A stretch of DNA of 64,000 nucleotides, from positions 186,001 to 250,000 of the forward strand of contig NZ_SSOA01000001.1 in assembly GCF_004801395.1 (NCBI RefSeq). Reading direction: 5' to 3'. The stretch comes from Gillisella terrae. Its GTDB lineage: Bacteria > Pseudomonadota > Alphaproteobacteria > Rhizobiales > Rhizobiaceae. The notes below the pieces were generated by a model, which had not been told where the DNA came from, ran no database searches, and saw only the letters and a program-made list of their open reading frames with translations. Shown piece after piece: positions 1-8,669 of this stretch (position 1 is the stretch's first letter; each line of letters opens with the position of its first letter). A program made the translations under genes and the position numbers.

Positions 1-1073
1 CCCACATTGCCGTGCTTGTTGCGATCCCTCAAAAAGATATTTTATGGTATTGGGTCACGGTTTCCAAAACCAGATGGCTGTTTTCCTTGGCGGCCATCTG
101 CGCGGCATTGGCCATGGCCCTGCGGTTGAGGCACAATATGGCCATGGCGCGCCGCAACCAGCTGATGATTGCGGCACGAGATGCCGAATTTCAGCTGATA
201 GCCAATGCATCGTCTGACCTGATCGAAAAGCTGGATGATAACGGCCTTCGGGAATATGTGTCGGCGGCCTCCCGATCGGTTCTGGAAGTTGATCCGGGCG
301 ATATTGTCGGCAAAAGTGTGCTTGACGGTTATGATGCCGAGGTAAAGCAATATTGGTCCGAGGCGCTGGCCAATATTGCTGCCGGGTCTTCCATCGAGAG
401 GCTGGTTTTCCGACGAACCAGAAAGAGTGGCGAAACAGCGTGGTTGGAAACGGTGATAACCCGTGTGCGCCATTTTGATGTTGGCGGCGGCATGGTTGCC
501 ATCACCCGCGATGTCACCAGTCAGCGTTTGCTGCAAGAAGAGCTGGACCGACTGGCCAATACGGATGAATTGACCCAATTGTCAAACAAGCGCCATTTTA
601 ATGCACAGTTGAGGCTGCGAACGGCAGAAGCAAGAGCAAATGGCCAGCCGTTTTCCCTTTTGCTCATGGATGTTGATCGCTTCAAACTGTTCAATGACAC
701 CTATGGACATTTGCCCGGCGACACCTGTTTACGGCGCATTGCGGCTGAAATTTCGACAAGCATTCGCCCCGGCATGGATCTCGCGGCCCGATATGGTGGT
801 GAAGAAATTGCGGTGTTGCTGCCTGGCCTTGGCGAGGATGAGGCCTGGGATAGGGCCGATATGATCCGCCAGCGCATCGCCGCTCTCGAGATCGAGCACG
901 CAAAAAACCTGCCTTGGGCCTGTGTCACGGTGAGCATCGGTGTCGCGACGCTTGCGGTTGAGCAGAATGAAAGCGATGAGGCTCTGATCGTGCGGGCTGA
1001 TCAGGCTCTCTATCAGGCCAAAAATTCCGGGCGCAACACGGTTCTTGGCGGTCAAGGCCGCGTCACTGAATAA
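1..1073 (+). CDS. Membrane-anchored PAS-GGDEF diguanylate cyclase, 5' end outside window
   Basis: Probable diguanylate cyclase making c-di-GMP from GTP at the inner membrane. The reading frame is open to the left edge, so the N-terminus is missing; the first residues (HIAVLVAIP, then KDILWYW) look like the end of a periplasmic Cache-type sensor. A membrane segment follows (TRWLFSLAAICAALAMAL), then a PAS domain (about residues 60-170, counting from the GTG at 12) and a GGDEF domain (about 185-345). The active-site loop reads RYGGEEI rather than the usual GG[DE]EF. The product-inhibition RxxD site is not in register: the residues before the loop are RPGMD, so the Arg is one place too far upstream. 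The domain keeps MDVDRFKLFND and GHLPGD, so activity is plausible but not certain. The TAA stop is the first three bases of a palindromic repeat. The next gene converges on it. Confidence 0.88.
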   Translation, partial: HIAVLVAIPQKDILWYWVTVSKTRWLFSLAAICAALAMALRLRHNMAMARRNQLMIAARDAEFQLIANASSDLIEKLDDNGLREYVSAASRSVLEVDPGDIVGKSVLDGYDAEVKQYWSEALANIAAGSSIERLVFRRTRKSGETAWLETVITRVRHFDVGGGMVAITRDVTSQRLLQEELDRLANTDELTQLSNKRHFNAQLRLRTAEARANGQPFSLLLMDVDRFKLFNDTYGHLPGDTCLRRIAAEISTSIRPGMDLAARYGGEEIAVLLPGLGEDEAWDRADMIRQRIAALEIEHAKNLPWACVTVSIGVATLAVEQNESDEALIVRADQALYQAKNSGRNTVLGGQGRVTE

Positions 1074-1104
1074 TTGCTTAAATCGATTCCGATTTAAGCA
1101 ATTA
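1071..1104. repeat. Family-1 palindromic repeat, copy 1 (A module only)
   Basis: Perfect inverted repeat with 15-base arms (TAATTGCTTAAATCG and its complement) around an ATTC loop. Its first three bases are the stop codon of the diguanylate cyclase gene. The core TTAAATCGATTCCGATTTAA recurs at several other places in the window. Confidence 0.85.
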
Positions 1105-1111
1105 TGCAGAA

Positions 1112-1139
1112 AGCTTTCCCCGGCTGGCCGGGGAAAGCT
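1112..1139. terminator. Stem-loop between convergent genes
   Basis: 12-bp perfect stem (AGCTTTCCCCGG with its complement) and a CTGG loop, between the diguanylate cyclase and alcohol dehydrogenase stops. No T-run follows on either strand, so it is a transcript end or stability hairpin by position only. Confidence 0.5.
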
Positions 1140-1158
1140 GTGCAAGACGTATGCGTGA

Positions 1159-2205
1159 TCAGGCGTCAAGCGTTGCCATATCGATCACAAAGCGGTAGCG
1201 GACATCGCTTTTCAGCACACGGTCATAGGCTTTGTTGATATCTTTGATATCAATAATCTCAATGTCCGAGGTAATGTTGTGCTTGCCGCAGAAATCGAGC
1301 ATTTCCTGCGTTTCCTTGATTGAGCCAATCATGGAGCCAGACAGGTTGCGGCGCGCAGGAATGAGCGAGAAAGCGTGCACCGGCACTGGCTTTTCCGGAA
1401 CGCCCAGCAGCACCATGGTGCCATCCACCTTGAGCAGGTTGAGATAGGCATTCCAATCAATATCGGCACTGACGGTGCAGATAATCAGGTCAAACGTACC
1501 TGCCAGTTTTATAAAGGTCTCGGCATCGCTTGTGGCGTAATAGTGCTTTGCACCCAGCCGCAGGCCATCTTCTTTCTTGGAAAGTGTCTGGCTCAAAACT
1601 GTAATCTCGGCACCCATGGCGGCACCAAGCTTGACGCCCATGTGGCCAAGGCCACCCATGCCAACGATGGCCACCTTTTTGCCAGGGCCTGCCTGCCAGT
1701 GGGCAAGCGGCGAATAGAGCGTAATGCCAGCGCACAGCAAAGGTGCCGCAGCATCAAGTGGCAGATTGTCGGGGATGGACAGCACATAGCCTTCCTTGAC
1801 CACGATGCTGTCAGAATAACCGCCCTGGGTCACGGTTTTGCCATCGGCTTCATAGCTGCTGTAGGTTTGCACCAGACCGGGCTGATATTGTTCGGTGTCA
1901 ACATCACGGGTCTGGCAGTGGACGCAGGAATCCACAAAACAGCCAACACCAACGTGATCACCAACCTTGAATTTGCTGACCTTTGAGCCAACCGCCGTCA
2001 CAACGCCCGCGATTTCATGGCCGGGGACCATCGGGAAAATCGAGATGCCCCATTCATTGCGCGTCTGGTGAATATCTGAATGGCATACACCGCAATATTT
2101 GATGGCGATGACCACGTCATCATCATTCGGCTCACGACGCTCAAAGGTGAAGGGTTCAAGCGGCTTGGTGGCATCGGTGGCAGCATAGCCTTTTGCAATA
2201 GGCAT
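1159..2205 (-). CDS. NAD(P)-dependent zinc alcohol dehydrogenase (YahK/CAD family)
   Basis: Medium-chain dehydrogenase/reductase of the cinnamyl-alcohol-dehydrogenase/YahK branch, 348 aa from the ATG at 2205, which has GAGAGGA upstream; in-frame codons further upstream lack such a site. It probably reduces aldehydes with NADPH in the cytoplasm. Visible: catalytic zinc site (CGVCHSD, PGHE, and Cys in PLLCAGIT) and Rossmann motif [12 protein letters not shown]. Odd: of the four cysteines that bind the structural zinc, only two remain. The lobe reads C-V-H-C, then QTR where the third Cys is expected and EQYQ where the family has EQYC. Either the site is lost or it works differently. The real substrate cannot be told from sequence. 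Confidence 0.9.
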   Translation of the reverse strand: MPIAKGYAATDATKPLEPFTFERREPNDDDVVIAIKYCGVCHSDIHQTRNEWGISIFPMVPGHEIAGVVTAVGSKVSKFKVGDHVGVGCFVDSCVHCQTRDVDTEQYQPGLVQTYSSYEADGKTVTQGGYSDSIVVKEGYVLSIPDNLPLDAAAPLLCAGITLYSPLAHWQAGPGKKVAIVGMGGLGHMGVKLGAAMGAEITVLSQTLSKKEDGLRLGAKHYYATSDAETFIKLAGTFDLIICTVSADIDWNAYLNLLKVDGTMVLLGVPEKPVPVHAFSLIPARRNLSGSMIGSIKETQEMLDFCGKHNITSDIEIIDIKDINKAYDRVLKSDVRYRFVIDMATLDA

Positions 2206-2432
2206 GGGAAATCCTCTCGGAAGATGAGGTAAAGAAGAGTGAATGGTGTTGCGTAGCAAGGATGCTACAAAATTCACTTGCCGCATATAGGGCGCACAAA
2301 ACTCGCAACAAGGGGCGAGGGGATGAGTAGCACAAATTATGCGCTATTGTAGGACGCTGCCTCGTTCACATTGAAAATGAAATGTTATATCGTTTAAGAA
2401 GAAGATTATGACTTTAAAAGTACCTGCTGTTT
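2206..2432. other. Upstream region of the alcohol dehydrogenase gene
   Basis: This non-coding stretch holds the promoter region of the dehydrogenase gene and then AT-rich sequence up to a repeat that begins at 2433. No credible small gene is visible in it. Confidence 0.5.
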
Positions 2433-2547
2433 ACAGCGCCGTGCACCATTGACGGCGCGCGGCACTGTATCGCTTTAATTTGTATCGCTTTAAATTTGCT
2501 GCATGATTTTTTCCTTAAATCGATTCCGATTTGCGGAATCATGCAGC
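2433..2547 (-). repeat. Family-1 composite repeat, copy 2 (inverted orientation)
   Basis: Reads, on the minus strand, GCTGCATGATT, the TTAAATCG palindrome in degenerate form, then a spacer and a GC-rich hairpin (ACAGCGCCGTG with GGCACTGT). Same module order as the copies at 37738 and 39201 but in opposite orientation. Its end covers the stop codon of the chemoreceptor gene (2539-2541). Confidence 0.7.
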
Positions 2548-4362
2548 AGATCTCGCCGCGCGCTGTGTGGACGCCATACGCCTGTCCTCGATTTTGAACA
2601 TCGAGAGAAGATGCGCAAGGTTTTCTGCTTCTGCCTTGAGCTGGCTGGTTGCTGCTGTGGTCTCTTCCACCATGGCAGCATTTTGCTGGGTCATGCGGTC
2701 TATCTCGTTGATCGAACTGTTGATTTCGGAAATGCCGGTGGATTGCTCGCGCGATAGAGTGGCAATGTCGCCAATGCTGGCATTGATGGTCAGCACACGA
2801 CCGTCAATGCCCTGAAGAGCGGCACCCGTTGCCTCAACCAGTTGCACACCGGTCTGCACTTGCGCACCAGAGGCCTGAATATGGGTTTTGATTTCCTTGG
2901 CAGCGTTGGCCGATCTTTGGGCCAGTTCGCGCACCTCTTGCGCCACCACAGCAAAGCCCTTGCCCGCTTCGCCAGCGCGGGCGGCCTCAACGCCTGCGTT
3001 CAGGGCCAGTAGATTGGTCTGAAAGGCAATTTCGTCAATCACGCTGATAATATCGTTGATTCTGGTCGAGGATTGTTCAATCAGGCCCATGGCGCTGATG
3101 GCCTCAGTCACTACGCTGCTGGATTTCGCCGCATCCTCTTTGGCTGAAAGCGCCATGGCTCTGGCTCTTTCAATGCTGCTCTCCGACGATTTGATCTTGT
3201 GGCTGATATCGTCAATTGCCGCAGCCGTTTCTTCCAGATTGGCGGCCTGTCCTTCCGTTCGTCTGGAAAGATTGGTCACGGCCCCATTGATCTCATCGAC
3301 GGAGCGGCCAACACTCATTGTGCTCTCGGCAATTTTTTGAAGCGTTTCCGCCAGCGCCGAGACGGCTTTGTTGAAATCGGTTTCAAGCTTGAGATAGTCG
3401 CTCGGAAGATTGGTGAGCCGCACCGTGAGATCGCCTGTTGAGAGTGCCTCAAAGGCTTGGGCAAAACTGGCCACCACGCCAGCCTGTCTGTCGCTGTTTT
3501 GTTTTTCAATTTCGGCACGTTCCTGCCGCCTTTGGTCCATGGCCAATTGGCTGGCGGCCCGATTGTCTTCCAGCCTGTTGCGCTCGACAACGGAATTTTT
3601 AATCTCAACCAGCGCATTGGCCATTTGACCAATCTCGTCTCGGCGACTGATATGCGCAATCTCGCCGGATGTATCGTTGGCGGCAATTTTGATCATGGTG
3701 GCTTTGAGCGCGTTGAGCGGTTTTGAGATCGAACGTCCGATGAGGATAGAGCCGAGAATGGTGGCGATGGCGGCAAAGATCATGATAATGCCGGTGGAAA
3801 GCGTCTGCTTTTGGCTCATTGCCACAATATCATCATTGTACACGCCGGTGCCGACAATCCAGCCCCAAGGTGCAAACAGCACAATGTGAGAATTCTTGCC
3901 AACCGGCTGATCAGAGCCGGGCTTGGGCCACATATAGTCAAGATAACCTTCGCCGCTGGCCTTGGCGATCTTGATAAACTCCTGAAAAATGAAAACGCCG
4001 TTCGGGTCTTTCATGCCCAGAACACTGGTGTTGTTCAAGGCCGGTTTGGCGGCATGGGCCACCATCACACCGTTCAGATCGTTGATCCAGAAATAGCCAT
4101 CAGGGCTATATCGCATCGCCATGATCTGCGCGATTGCATCTTTCTGCGCCGCCTCGCGGGTCATTTTACCTTCAGCTTCGAGGCTCTGGTAGCGCTTGAA
4201 GATGGAAATGGCATTTTGATCCATTTTCATCAGCATCGCTTTCCGCTCGCTCACAATATTCTGGTAGGATTGCTGCCCGCTATAAAACAGCGCACCGGCC
4301 ATGATGACGAGGCTGAGGCCCATCAGCAAAAAAATTCTCTTCAGCACAGACAAATTAGACAT
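2539..4362 (-). CDS. Methyl-accepting chemotaxis protein with single-Cache sensor
   Basis: Transmembrane chemoreceptor of 607 aa that would signal through CheA/CheW. Order: TM1 (about 10-28), a periplasmic single-Cache domain (about 35-185; [16 protein letters not shown] and [12 protein letters not shown] are typical of sCache_2, which binds small ligands, often carboxylates), TM2 (about 190-210), HAMP (about 212-265), a linker with a second HAMP-like part (about 295-350), and the signalling domain (about 365-590) with the highly conserved hairpin tip [20 protein letters not shown]. No CheR/CheB docking pentapeptide of the NWETF type ends the protein. The stop codon lies inside a palindromic repeat. 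The ligand is unknown. Confidence 0.95.
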   Translation of the reverse strand: MSNLSVLKRIFLLMGLSLVIMAGALFYSGQQSYQNIVSERKAMLMKMDQNAISIFKRYQSLEAEGKMTREAAQKDAIAQIMAMRYSPDGYFWINDLNGVMVAHAAKPALNNTSVLGMKDPNGVFIFQEFIKIAKASGEGYLDYMWPKPGSDQPVGKNSHIVLFAPWGWIVGTGVYNDDIVAMSQKQTLSTGIIMIFAAIATILGSILIGRSISKPLNALKATMIKIAANDTSGEIAHISRRDEIGQMANALVEIKNSVVERNRLEDNRAASQLAMDQRRQERAEIEKQNSDRQAGVVASFAQAFEALSTGDLTVRLTNLPSDYLKLETDFNKAVSALAETLQKIAESTMSVGRSVDEINGAVTNLSRRTEGQAANLEETAAAIDDISHKIKSSESSIERARAMALSAKEDAAKSSSVVTEAISAMGLIEQSSTRINDIISVIDEIAFQTNLLALNAGVEAARAGEAGKGFAVVAQEVRELAQRSANAAKEIKTHIQASGAQVQTGVQLVEATGAALQGIDGRVLTINASIGDIATLSREQSTGISEINSSINEIDRMTQQNAAMVEETTAATSQLKAEAENLAHLLSMFKIEDRRMASTQRAARSAA

Positions 4363-4501
4363 ATCTTAATAGACTCCCCCATCCTCTCTTTAGAGAGTGA
4401 GCCGCAAGCGTTTACAAATGTCTAATTTTGAACGTTTAAATGGTTGCAGGTGGCTCGGTATCGCGCATCTTGTGTCTTTTTTTGTCACAAGTTCCGCCCT
4501 G

Positions 4502-4547
4502 ACTGCATAATTCCTGAAATCGATTCCGATTTCAGGAATTATGCAGT
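4502..4547. repeat. Family-1 palindromic repeat, copy 3 (perfect, 21-bp arms)
   Basis: The longest perfect palindrome of the family here: 21-base arms starting ACTGCATAATTCCTGAAATC around an ATTC loop. It lies between the divergent chemoreceptor and uraD genes, 43 bp before the uraD start. Cruciform or hairpin formation there could affect uraD expression. Confidence 0.9.
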
Positions 4548-4589
4548 ATGCAACAGAGTCAGCGTGAGTGATGTGAGGTGAGGGCGGCT

Positions 4590-5084
4590 ATGGATCGGCA
4601 CTTGTTTGTTTCGCAGTTTGGTGGCGTGTTTGAGCATTCGCCCTTCATCGCAGAGCGCGCGTTTGATCAAGGTTTGGTTGAAGAGCCAATGACCTTGGCC
4701 GGTGTCCATGGTGGATTGTGCTTGGTTTTTCGCCAGGCAAGTCATATTGAGCGGCTTGGTGTGTTGCGCGCTCATCCGGATTTGGCAGGCAAGCTGGCAA
4801 TTGCCGGTGAATTGACGCAAGACAGCAAGAATGAACAGGCCGGTGCGGGTCTTGATCGGCTGTCAGCCGAAGAACATGCGCGTTTTACAGCCCTCAACAG
4901 CACTTATACCGAAAAGTTCGGCTTTCCCTTCATTGTTGCCGTCAAAGGTCTGACCAAGAATGATATTCTGGAGGCGTTTGAGGCTCGCATAAATAATGGC
5001 TCTGATGCGGAATTTGCCACCGCATGCAGCCAAGTCGAGAAAATTGCCCGTCTGCGTATCGAAGCAATCCTGACGAAGGATTAG
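4590..5084 (+). CDS. uraD: OHCU decarboxylase
   Basis: 2-oxo-4-hydroxy-4-carboxy-5-ureidoimidazoline decarboxylase, the last step from urate to (S)-allantoin, following UraH. The 164-aa product has the family hallmarks: FGGVFEHSPF near the N-terminus, LGVLRAHPDLAGKL with the catalytic His, NEQAGAGLDRL, and FGFPFIVAVKG. The ATG at 4590 is preferred over a GTG four codons earlier because it matches the usual family start and has a GAGG motif six bases upstream. It is separated from uraH by glnII, unlike the common arrangement where the two are adjacent. Confidence 0.93.
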   Translation: MDRHLFVSQFGGVFEHSPFIAERAFDQGLVEEPMTLAGVHGGLCLVFRQASHIERLGVLRAHPDLAGKLAIAGELTQDSKNEQAGAGLDRLSAEEHARFTALNSTYTEKFGFPFIVAVKGLTKNDILEAFEARINNGSDAEFATACSQVEKIARLRIEAILTKD

Positions 5085-5181
5085 CAGCTTTTATCTGGCG
5101 CACCGAAAGCGCAGAGGCAGGGGCTTACAGCCTCTTGCGCTTATGGTGGCGTTGCAGTGTCCAGCGCAAAAAAAACGTGCA

Positions 5182-5361
5182 TTATTGCTTGCGCGTCTCT
5201 TCTGCTTCGCGGATAGCGTCCTCGTGATACCAGCTCGCCGAGCCGCTTTCATAAATCACTGGTGCGGGCTTGTTGCGTTCACGCATTTCGCGCAGCCTTT
5301 GCGCATTCCGAATGGGAAATTCGTAGATTTTTGCCGATTCACGACCAAGGCTCGTTGTCAT
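5182..5361 (-). CDS. DUF2735 small protein divergent to glnII
   Basis: Small protein of 59 aa, beginning MTTSLGRESAKIYEFP, rich in Arg and Glu. It fits DUF2735, a rhizobial family of unknown function that I know from the neighbourhood of glnII. Start at ATG 5361 with GAGAGGC eight bases upstream; an in-frame TTG further out has no such site. The gene is divergent from glnII and shares its 400-bp control region, including an NtrC-type dyad, so nitrogen control of both is plausible. No membrane segment or cysteine pattern is present. Confidence 0.75.
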   Translation of the reverse strand: MTTSLGRESAKIYEFPIRNAQRLREMRERNKPAPVIYESGSASWYHEDAIREAEETRKQ

Positions 5362-5430
5362 TGCACTGCCTCTCAAAGTTCCTCGGGCTCCTCCGCCCTG
5401 AGCATTACCGTAGCATGTTCTCTCATGATC

Positions 5431-5447
5431 TGCACATCAAAAGTGCA
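5431..5447. promoter_or_regulatory. Predicted NtrC binding site
   Basis: TGCACATCAAAAGTGCA is a 17-bp dyad matching the NtrC consensus TGCACY-N5-RGTGCA in half-site sequence and spacing. It is upstream of the glnII sigma-54 promoter and 70 bp from the start codon of the divergent DUF2735 gene. The match is visible directly; binding is inferred. Confidence 0.8.
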
Positions 5448-5661
5448 ATTTGCTCAAAAAAAGATCATTTTTATTCTGATCTTTTGCATGTTTTTTCGGC
5501 GCTCCGCTTGGCTGCGTTATATTTATGCGCCAAAATTTTTCTAAATCAGAATATTCTAAATATCAGTTTGAGCGGAAAACATTAAGAAAACCTGTTGTTT
5601 TTCAAGGCAGGGTTTCAAAGTTTCGTTTTTTTTGCTGTTTGCGAGCGTTGGCTTTGGAAAA

Positions 5662-5678
5662 TTGGCACGCTTCCTGCT
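5662..5678 (+). promoter_or_regulatory. Sigma-54 promoter of glnII
   Basis: TTGGCACGCTTCCTGCT has GG (-24) and GC (-12) separated by exactly ten bases, close to the consensus TGGCACG-N4-TTGC. Predicted start near 5689, leaving about a 75-nt leader before the glnII ATG. glnII of rhizobia is a classic NtrC/RpoN target. Confidence 0.85.
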
Positions 5679-5763
5679 TCTTAATATTCGACTCGCCGGA
5701 CTGCCGGAGAATCAATCCTAGGGTGCGCTCGGTGTAGAGCGCTGGACTTATGAGAGATCGACA

Positions 5764-6798
5764 ATGACGAAGTACAAGCTCGAGTACATCTGGTTGGATG
5801 GCTATACGCCGGTTCCGAATTTGCGCGGCAAGACGCAGATTAAGGAATTCGCTGAATTCCCAACTTTGGAACAGCTCCCTCTCTGGGGCTTCGATGGTAG
5901 CTCCACCCAGCAGGCCGAAGGCCATAGCTCGGATTGCGTGCTGAAGCCTGTTGCTGTTTACCCAGACCCAGCCCGTACCAATGGTGCGCTGGTTATGTGC
6001 GAAGTGATGATGCCAGATGGCGTAACACCGCACCCTTCCAACAGCCGCGCCACCATTCTGGATGACGAAGGCACATGGTTTGGCTTTGAGCAGGAATACT
6101 TCCTGTATCAGGATGGCCGTCCTCTCGGCTTCCCTGAAAACGGCTTCCCAGCACCACAGGGCCCTTATTACACCGGCGTTGGCTATAAGAACGTTGGCGA
6201 TATCGCTCGTGAAATCGTTGAAGAGCACCTCGACCTTTGCCTCGAAGCAGGCATCAACCACGAAGGCATCAATGCTGAAGTGGCGAAGGGTCAGTGGGAA
6301 TTCCAGGTTTTCGGCAAGGGCTCCAAGAAGGCTGCTGACGAAATCTGGCTGGCTCGTTACCTGCTCGTTCGCCTGTGCGAAAAATATGGCGTTGACGTTG
6401 AATTCCATTGCAAGCCACTCGGCGACACCGACTGGAACGGCTCTGGTATGCACTGCAACTTCTCCACGCAGTTCATGCGCGAAGTTGGCGGCAAGGACTA
6501 TTTCGAAGCTCTTATGGCTGCTTTCGCCAAGAACTGGAAAGAGCATATCGACGTCTACGGCCCAGACAACCATCTGCGCCTGACCGGCAAGCACGAAACT
6601 GCGCCTTGGAACAAGTTCTCCTACGGCGTTGCTGACCGTGGTGCATCGATCCGCGTTCCGCATTCCTTCGTTGCCAACGGCTACCGCGGCTACCTCGAAG
6701 ACCGTCGCCCGAACAGCCAAGGCTGCCCATACCAGATCGCTTCTCAGGTTCTGAAGACGATTTCTGAAGTGCCAGTCGCAAAGTCTGCTGCTGCCTAA
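5764..6798 (+). CDS. glnII: Glutamine synthetase type II
   Basis: ATP-dependent glutamine synthetase of the eukaryote-like type II, 344 aa, cytoplasmic; fixes ammonium released by, among others, ureide breakdown. Visible: WGFDGSSTQQAEG near the N-terminus, the metal-site region FGFEQEYFLY, WEFQVF, GSGMHCNFST (His of the ATP site), NHLRLTGKHET and RGASIRVPHS. Length and start are normal. No adenylylation tyrosine loop of type I enzymes is present. Codon use is more biased than in neighbouring genes, as expected for a highly expressed gene. Controlled by the sigma-54 promoter and NtrC dyad upstream; a strong terminator follows. It sits between uraD and allA. Confidence 0.98.
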   Translation: MTKYKLEYIWLDGYTPVPNLRGKTQIKEFAEFPTLEQLPLWGFDGSSTQQAEGHSSDCVLKPVAVYPDPARTNGALVMCEVMMPDGVTPHPSNSRATILDDEGTWFGFEQEYFLYQDGRPLGFPENGFPAPQGPYYTGVGYKNVGDIAREIVEEHLDLCLEAGINHEGINAEVAKGQWEFQVFGKGSKKAADEIWLARYLLVRLCEKYGVDVEFHCKPLGDTDWNGSGMHCNFSTQFMREVGGKDYFEALMAAFAKNWKEHIDVYGPDNHLRLTGKHETAPWNKFSYGVADRGASIRVPHSFVANGYRGYLEDRRPNSQGCPYQIASQVLKTISEVPVAKSAAA

Positions 6799-6804
6799 TT
6801 CAGA

Positions 6805-6834
6805 AGCGCCGATGCTTAGGCATCGGCGCTTTTC
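6805..6834 (+). terminator. Rho-independent terminator of glnII
   Basis: Perfect 11-bp stem (AGCGCCGATGC and complement), TTAG loop and a short T-run, starting seven bases after the glnII stop codon. Confidence 0.9.
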
Positions 6835-7062
6835 CCCCTGCTTTGGTCCATTGCGGCGGTTGGATTTTCAGGGTGTTTTTGCCCGCTCGATCTCCATAGG
6901 TGGGCTGGCAGAAGCCACTCACGCCACATCATTCACGACAGCGATCATTCGTTTTTCATCATGCCTTGCAAAAGAGTGGGTGTGATGGCCCATTTGGCTT
7001 CAATTCGCTGTTCCCATACATTTTTCAATGCGTTACCTTTGAGAAAACCATTGGATATGTTT

Positions 7063-7563
7063 ATGCCTCACCCTCTTTTCATCCGCCCGCTTACCCCTGA
7101 AGCCTTTGCCCCGTTCGGCGAGGTGATAGAGGCTAATCCCGACACCATGCGCCTGATCAACGGTGGCACCACGGAGCGCTTTCATGCGCTGGCAAGCCCC
7201 GATGTGGTGGGTGAAGGGGCGCGGGTTATTCTCAATATCTTTCGGGGTCAGCCGCGCAGTTTTCCCTACCAAATCACCATGATGGAGCGGCATCCGCTGG
7301 GCAGCCAGAGTTTTACGCCGCTCTCCGGGCGTCCGTTTCTGGTGGCCGTATCGCTGGATGAGGGGGGCAGGCCGGGCGCGCCGCAGGTGTTTTTGGCCAA
7401 AGCTCATCAGGGCGTGAACTATCATCGCAATGTCTGGCATCATCCTTTGATGGCCCTCGGCGAGATCAGTGATTTTCTGGTTGCAGATCGCGATGGGCCG
7501 GGCAACAATCTCGAAGAGTTCTTCTTCGAAGAGCCTTATCATCTTGAGGAGCCAGCGCTATGA
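7063..7563 (+). CDS. allA: Ureidoglycolate lyase
   Basis: Ureidoglycolate lyase, releasing urea and glyoxylate from ureidoglycolate at the end of the allantoin route; 166 aa. Typical elements are [17 protein letters not shown] at the start, [16 protein letters not shown] metal-site region ([14 protein letters not shown]), and [14 protein letters not shown] chose ATG 7063 (MPHPLF), which has GGA seven bases upstream and agrees with the family N-terminus; another in-frame ATG is at 7057. The stop overlaps the uraH start by four bases (ATGA), so the two are translationally coupled. Confidence 0.92.
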   Translation: MPHPLFIRPLTPEAFAPFGEVIEANPDTMRLINGGTTERFHALASPDVVGEGARVILNIFRGQPRSFPYQITMMERHPLGSQSFTPLSGRPFLVAVSLDEGGRPGAPQVFLAKAHQGVNYHRNVWHHPLMALGEISDFLVADRDGPGNNLEEFFFEEPYHLEEPAL

Positions 7564-7916
7564 CCGGTTTGACCACCCATGTTCTTGATACCGCCCTTGG
7601 CCGTCCGGCTTCCGGTTTGCGCATTCAATTGATGCGCATGAAGGGCGAGGAAGCGGAGCTGATCCGCACCGTGTTTACCAATGATGATGGTCGCGTTGAT
7701 GGTGGTCCCATTCTCGCGGGTGACGAATTTCAGATTGGCCATTACCAGTTGCTGTTTCACGCTGGCGATTATTTGCAAGCCACCGGCGCGCCGCTGAGCG
7801 ATCCGCCGTTTCTCGACGTGATCCCGATCCGCTTTGGTGTTTCAGACACTGCGGCCCATTATCATGTGCCGCTTTTGCTGTCTCCCTATGGCTATTCGAC
7901 CTATCGGGGAAGCTAA
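7560..7916 (+). CDS. uraH: 5-hydroxyisourate hydrolase
   Basis: Transthyretin-related 5-hydroxyisourate hydrolase, 118 aa, opening HIU to OHCU after urate oxidation. The family marks are present: [14 protein letters not shown] at the N-terminus, the catalytic Arg and His in this protein's [11 protein letters not shown] and [19 protein letters not shown], ending in YRGS as usual. It overlaps allA by four bases and is followed two bases later by the phosphoesterase start, so the three form one tight operon. Confidence 0.95.
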   Translation: MTGLTTHVLDTALGRPASGLRIQLMRMKGEEAELIRTVFTNDDGRVDGGPILAGDEFQIGHYQLLFHAGDYLQATGAPLSDPPFLDVIPIRFGVSDTAAHYHVPLLLSPYGYSTYRGS

Positions 7917-7918
7917 AC

Positions 7919-8668
7919 ATGCGCTTTGCCGCGATTGCGGACATTCACGGAAATTGTCTGGCGTTGGAAGCGGTGCTGGCTGACATTGCGGCGCAAGGCA
8001 TTGATTATGCCGATGTTGTCAATCTCGGCGATTGCTTTTCCGGTCCTCTCGAAGCGGGCCGCACGGGTGATTTATTGCTGTTGCTGGATCTTGTCACGGT
8101 GCGCGGCAATCATGATCGCTATCTGATCGAGCGTGCGCGGGCGGACATGGAAGCGACTGATGCGGTGGCCTTTGATCAATTGGCAGAACGCCATTTCAAT
8201 TGGCTGAAAGCGCTGCCTTTTTCAAAGATTTGGCGTGATGAGATCTACCTTTGCCATGCCACGCCTACGGACGACAATACCTATTGGCTGGAATCGGTGA
8301 CATCGGATGGCAAGGTGCATCTGAAGCCACGGGCAGAGATCGAGGTCTTGGCGCAAGGCATTGAACAAGAGCTGATCCTGTGTGGCCATTCGCATATTCC
8401 TAGGGCTGTAAAGCTTTCCGACGGTCGTTTGATCGTCAATCCCGGCAGTGTCGGCTGCCCGGCCTATAATGATGACCTGCCATTTTACCACAAGGTGGAG
8501 GCGGGCACGCCGCTGGCCTCCTATGCCATCCTGGAAAAGACACCGGCTGGCTGGACGGTCGCATTCCGCCAAGTACCCTATAACAATCTTGCCATGGCGC
8601 GGCTGGCCGCCGACCATGGCCGCAAGGATTGGGCCAGCGGGCTGGAAAGCGGCTGGCTGTCCTCTTGA
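7919..8668 (+). CDS. YfcE-like metallophosphoesterase of unknown substrate
   Basis: Calcineurin-like metallophosphoesterase, 249 aa, cytoplasmic. The five metal/phosphate motifs are intact: ADIHGN (1-12), GDCFSGP (about 40), VRGNHDR (about 62), a His in LCHATP (about 117), and CGHSHIP plus NPGSVG (about 160-180). It starts two bases after uraH stops, within the allA-uraH operon. Phosphoesterases of this type act on phosphodiesters or phosphomonoesters, including nucleotides; a role in purine or nucleotide salvage is suggested only by context. It ends one base from the stop of the convergent guaD. Confidence 0.85.
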   Translation: MRFAAIADIHGNCLALEAVLADIAAQGIDYADVVNLGDCFSGPLEAGRTGDLLLLLDLVTVRGNHDRYLIERARADMEATDAVAFDQLAERHFNWLKALPFSKIWRDEIYLCHATPTDDNTYWLESVTSDGKVHLKPRAEIEVLAQGIEQELILCGHSHIPRAVKLSDGRLIVNPGSVGCPAYNDDLPFYHKVEAGTPLASYAILEKTPAGWTVAFRQVPYNNLAMARLAADHGRKDWASGLESGWLSS

Positions 8669-8669
8669 A

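Larger units (their letters stand above)
5362..5763. promoter_or_regulatory. Shared control region between the DUF2735 gene and glnII
   Basis: A 400-bp AT-rich divergent region containing an NtrC-type dyad (5431-5447) and a sigma-54 promoter facing glnII (5662-5678), both listed separately. The spacing of about 220 bp between them is normal for an enhancer-dependent promoter with DNA looping. Confidence 0.7.

Noticed and set aside
5602-6720. Minus-strand frame of 372 codons over glnII and its promoter
   Set aside because: Overlaps a sigma-54 promoter and a certain gene; no similarity to any family.
6900-7062. Second sigma-54 promoter before allA (TGGCCCATTTGGCTT)
   Set aside because: The GG and GC are eight rather than ten bases apart, so it does not fit the -24/-12 spacing.
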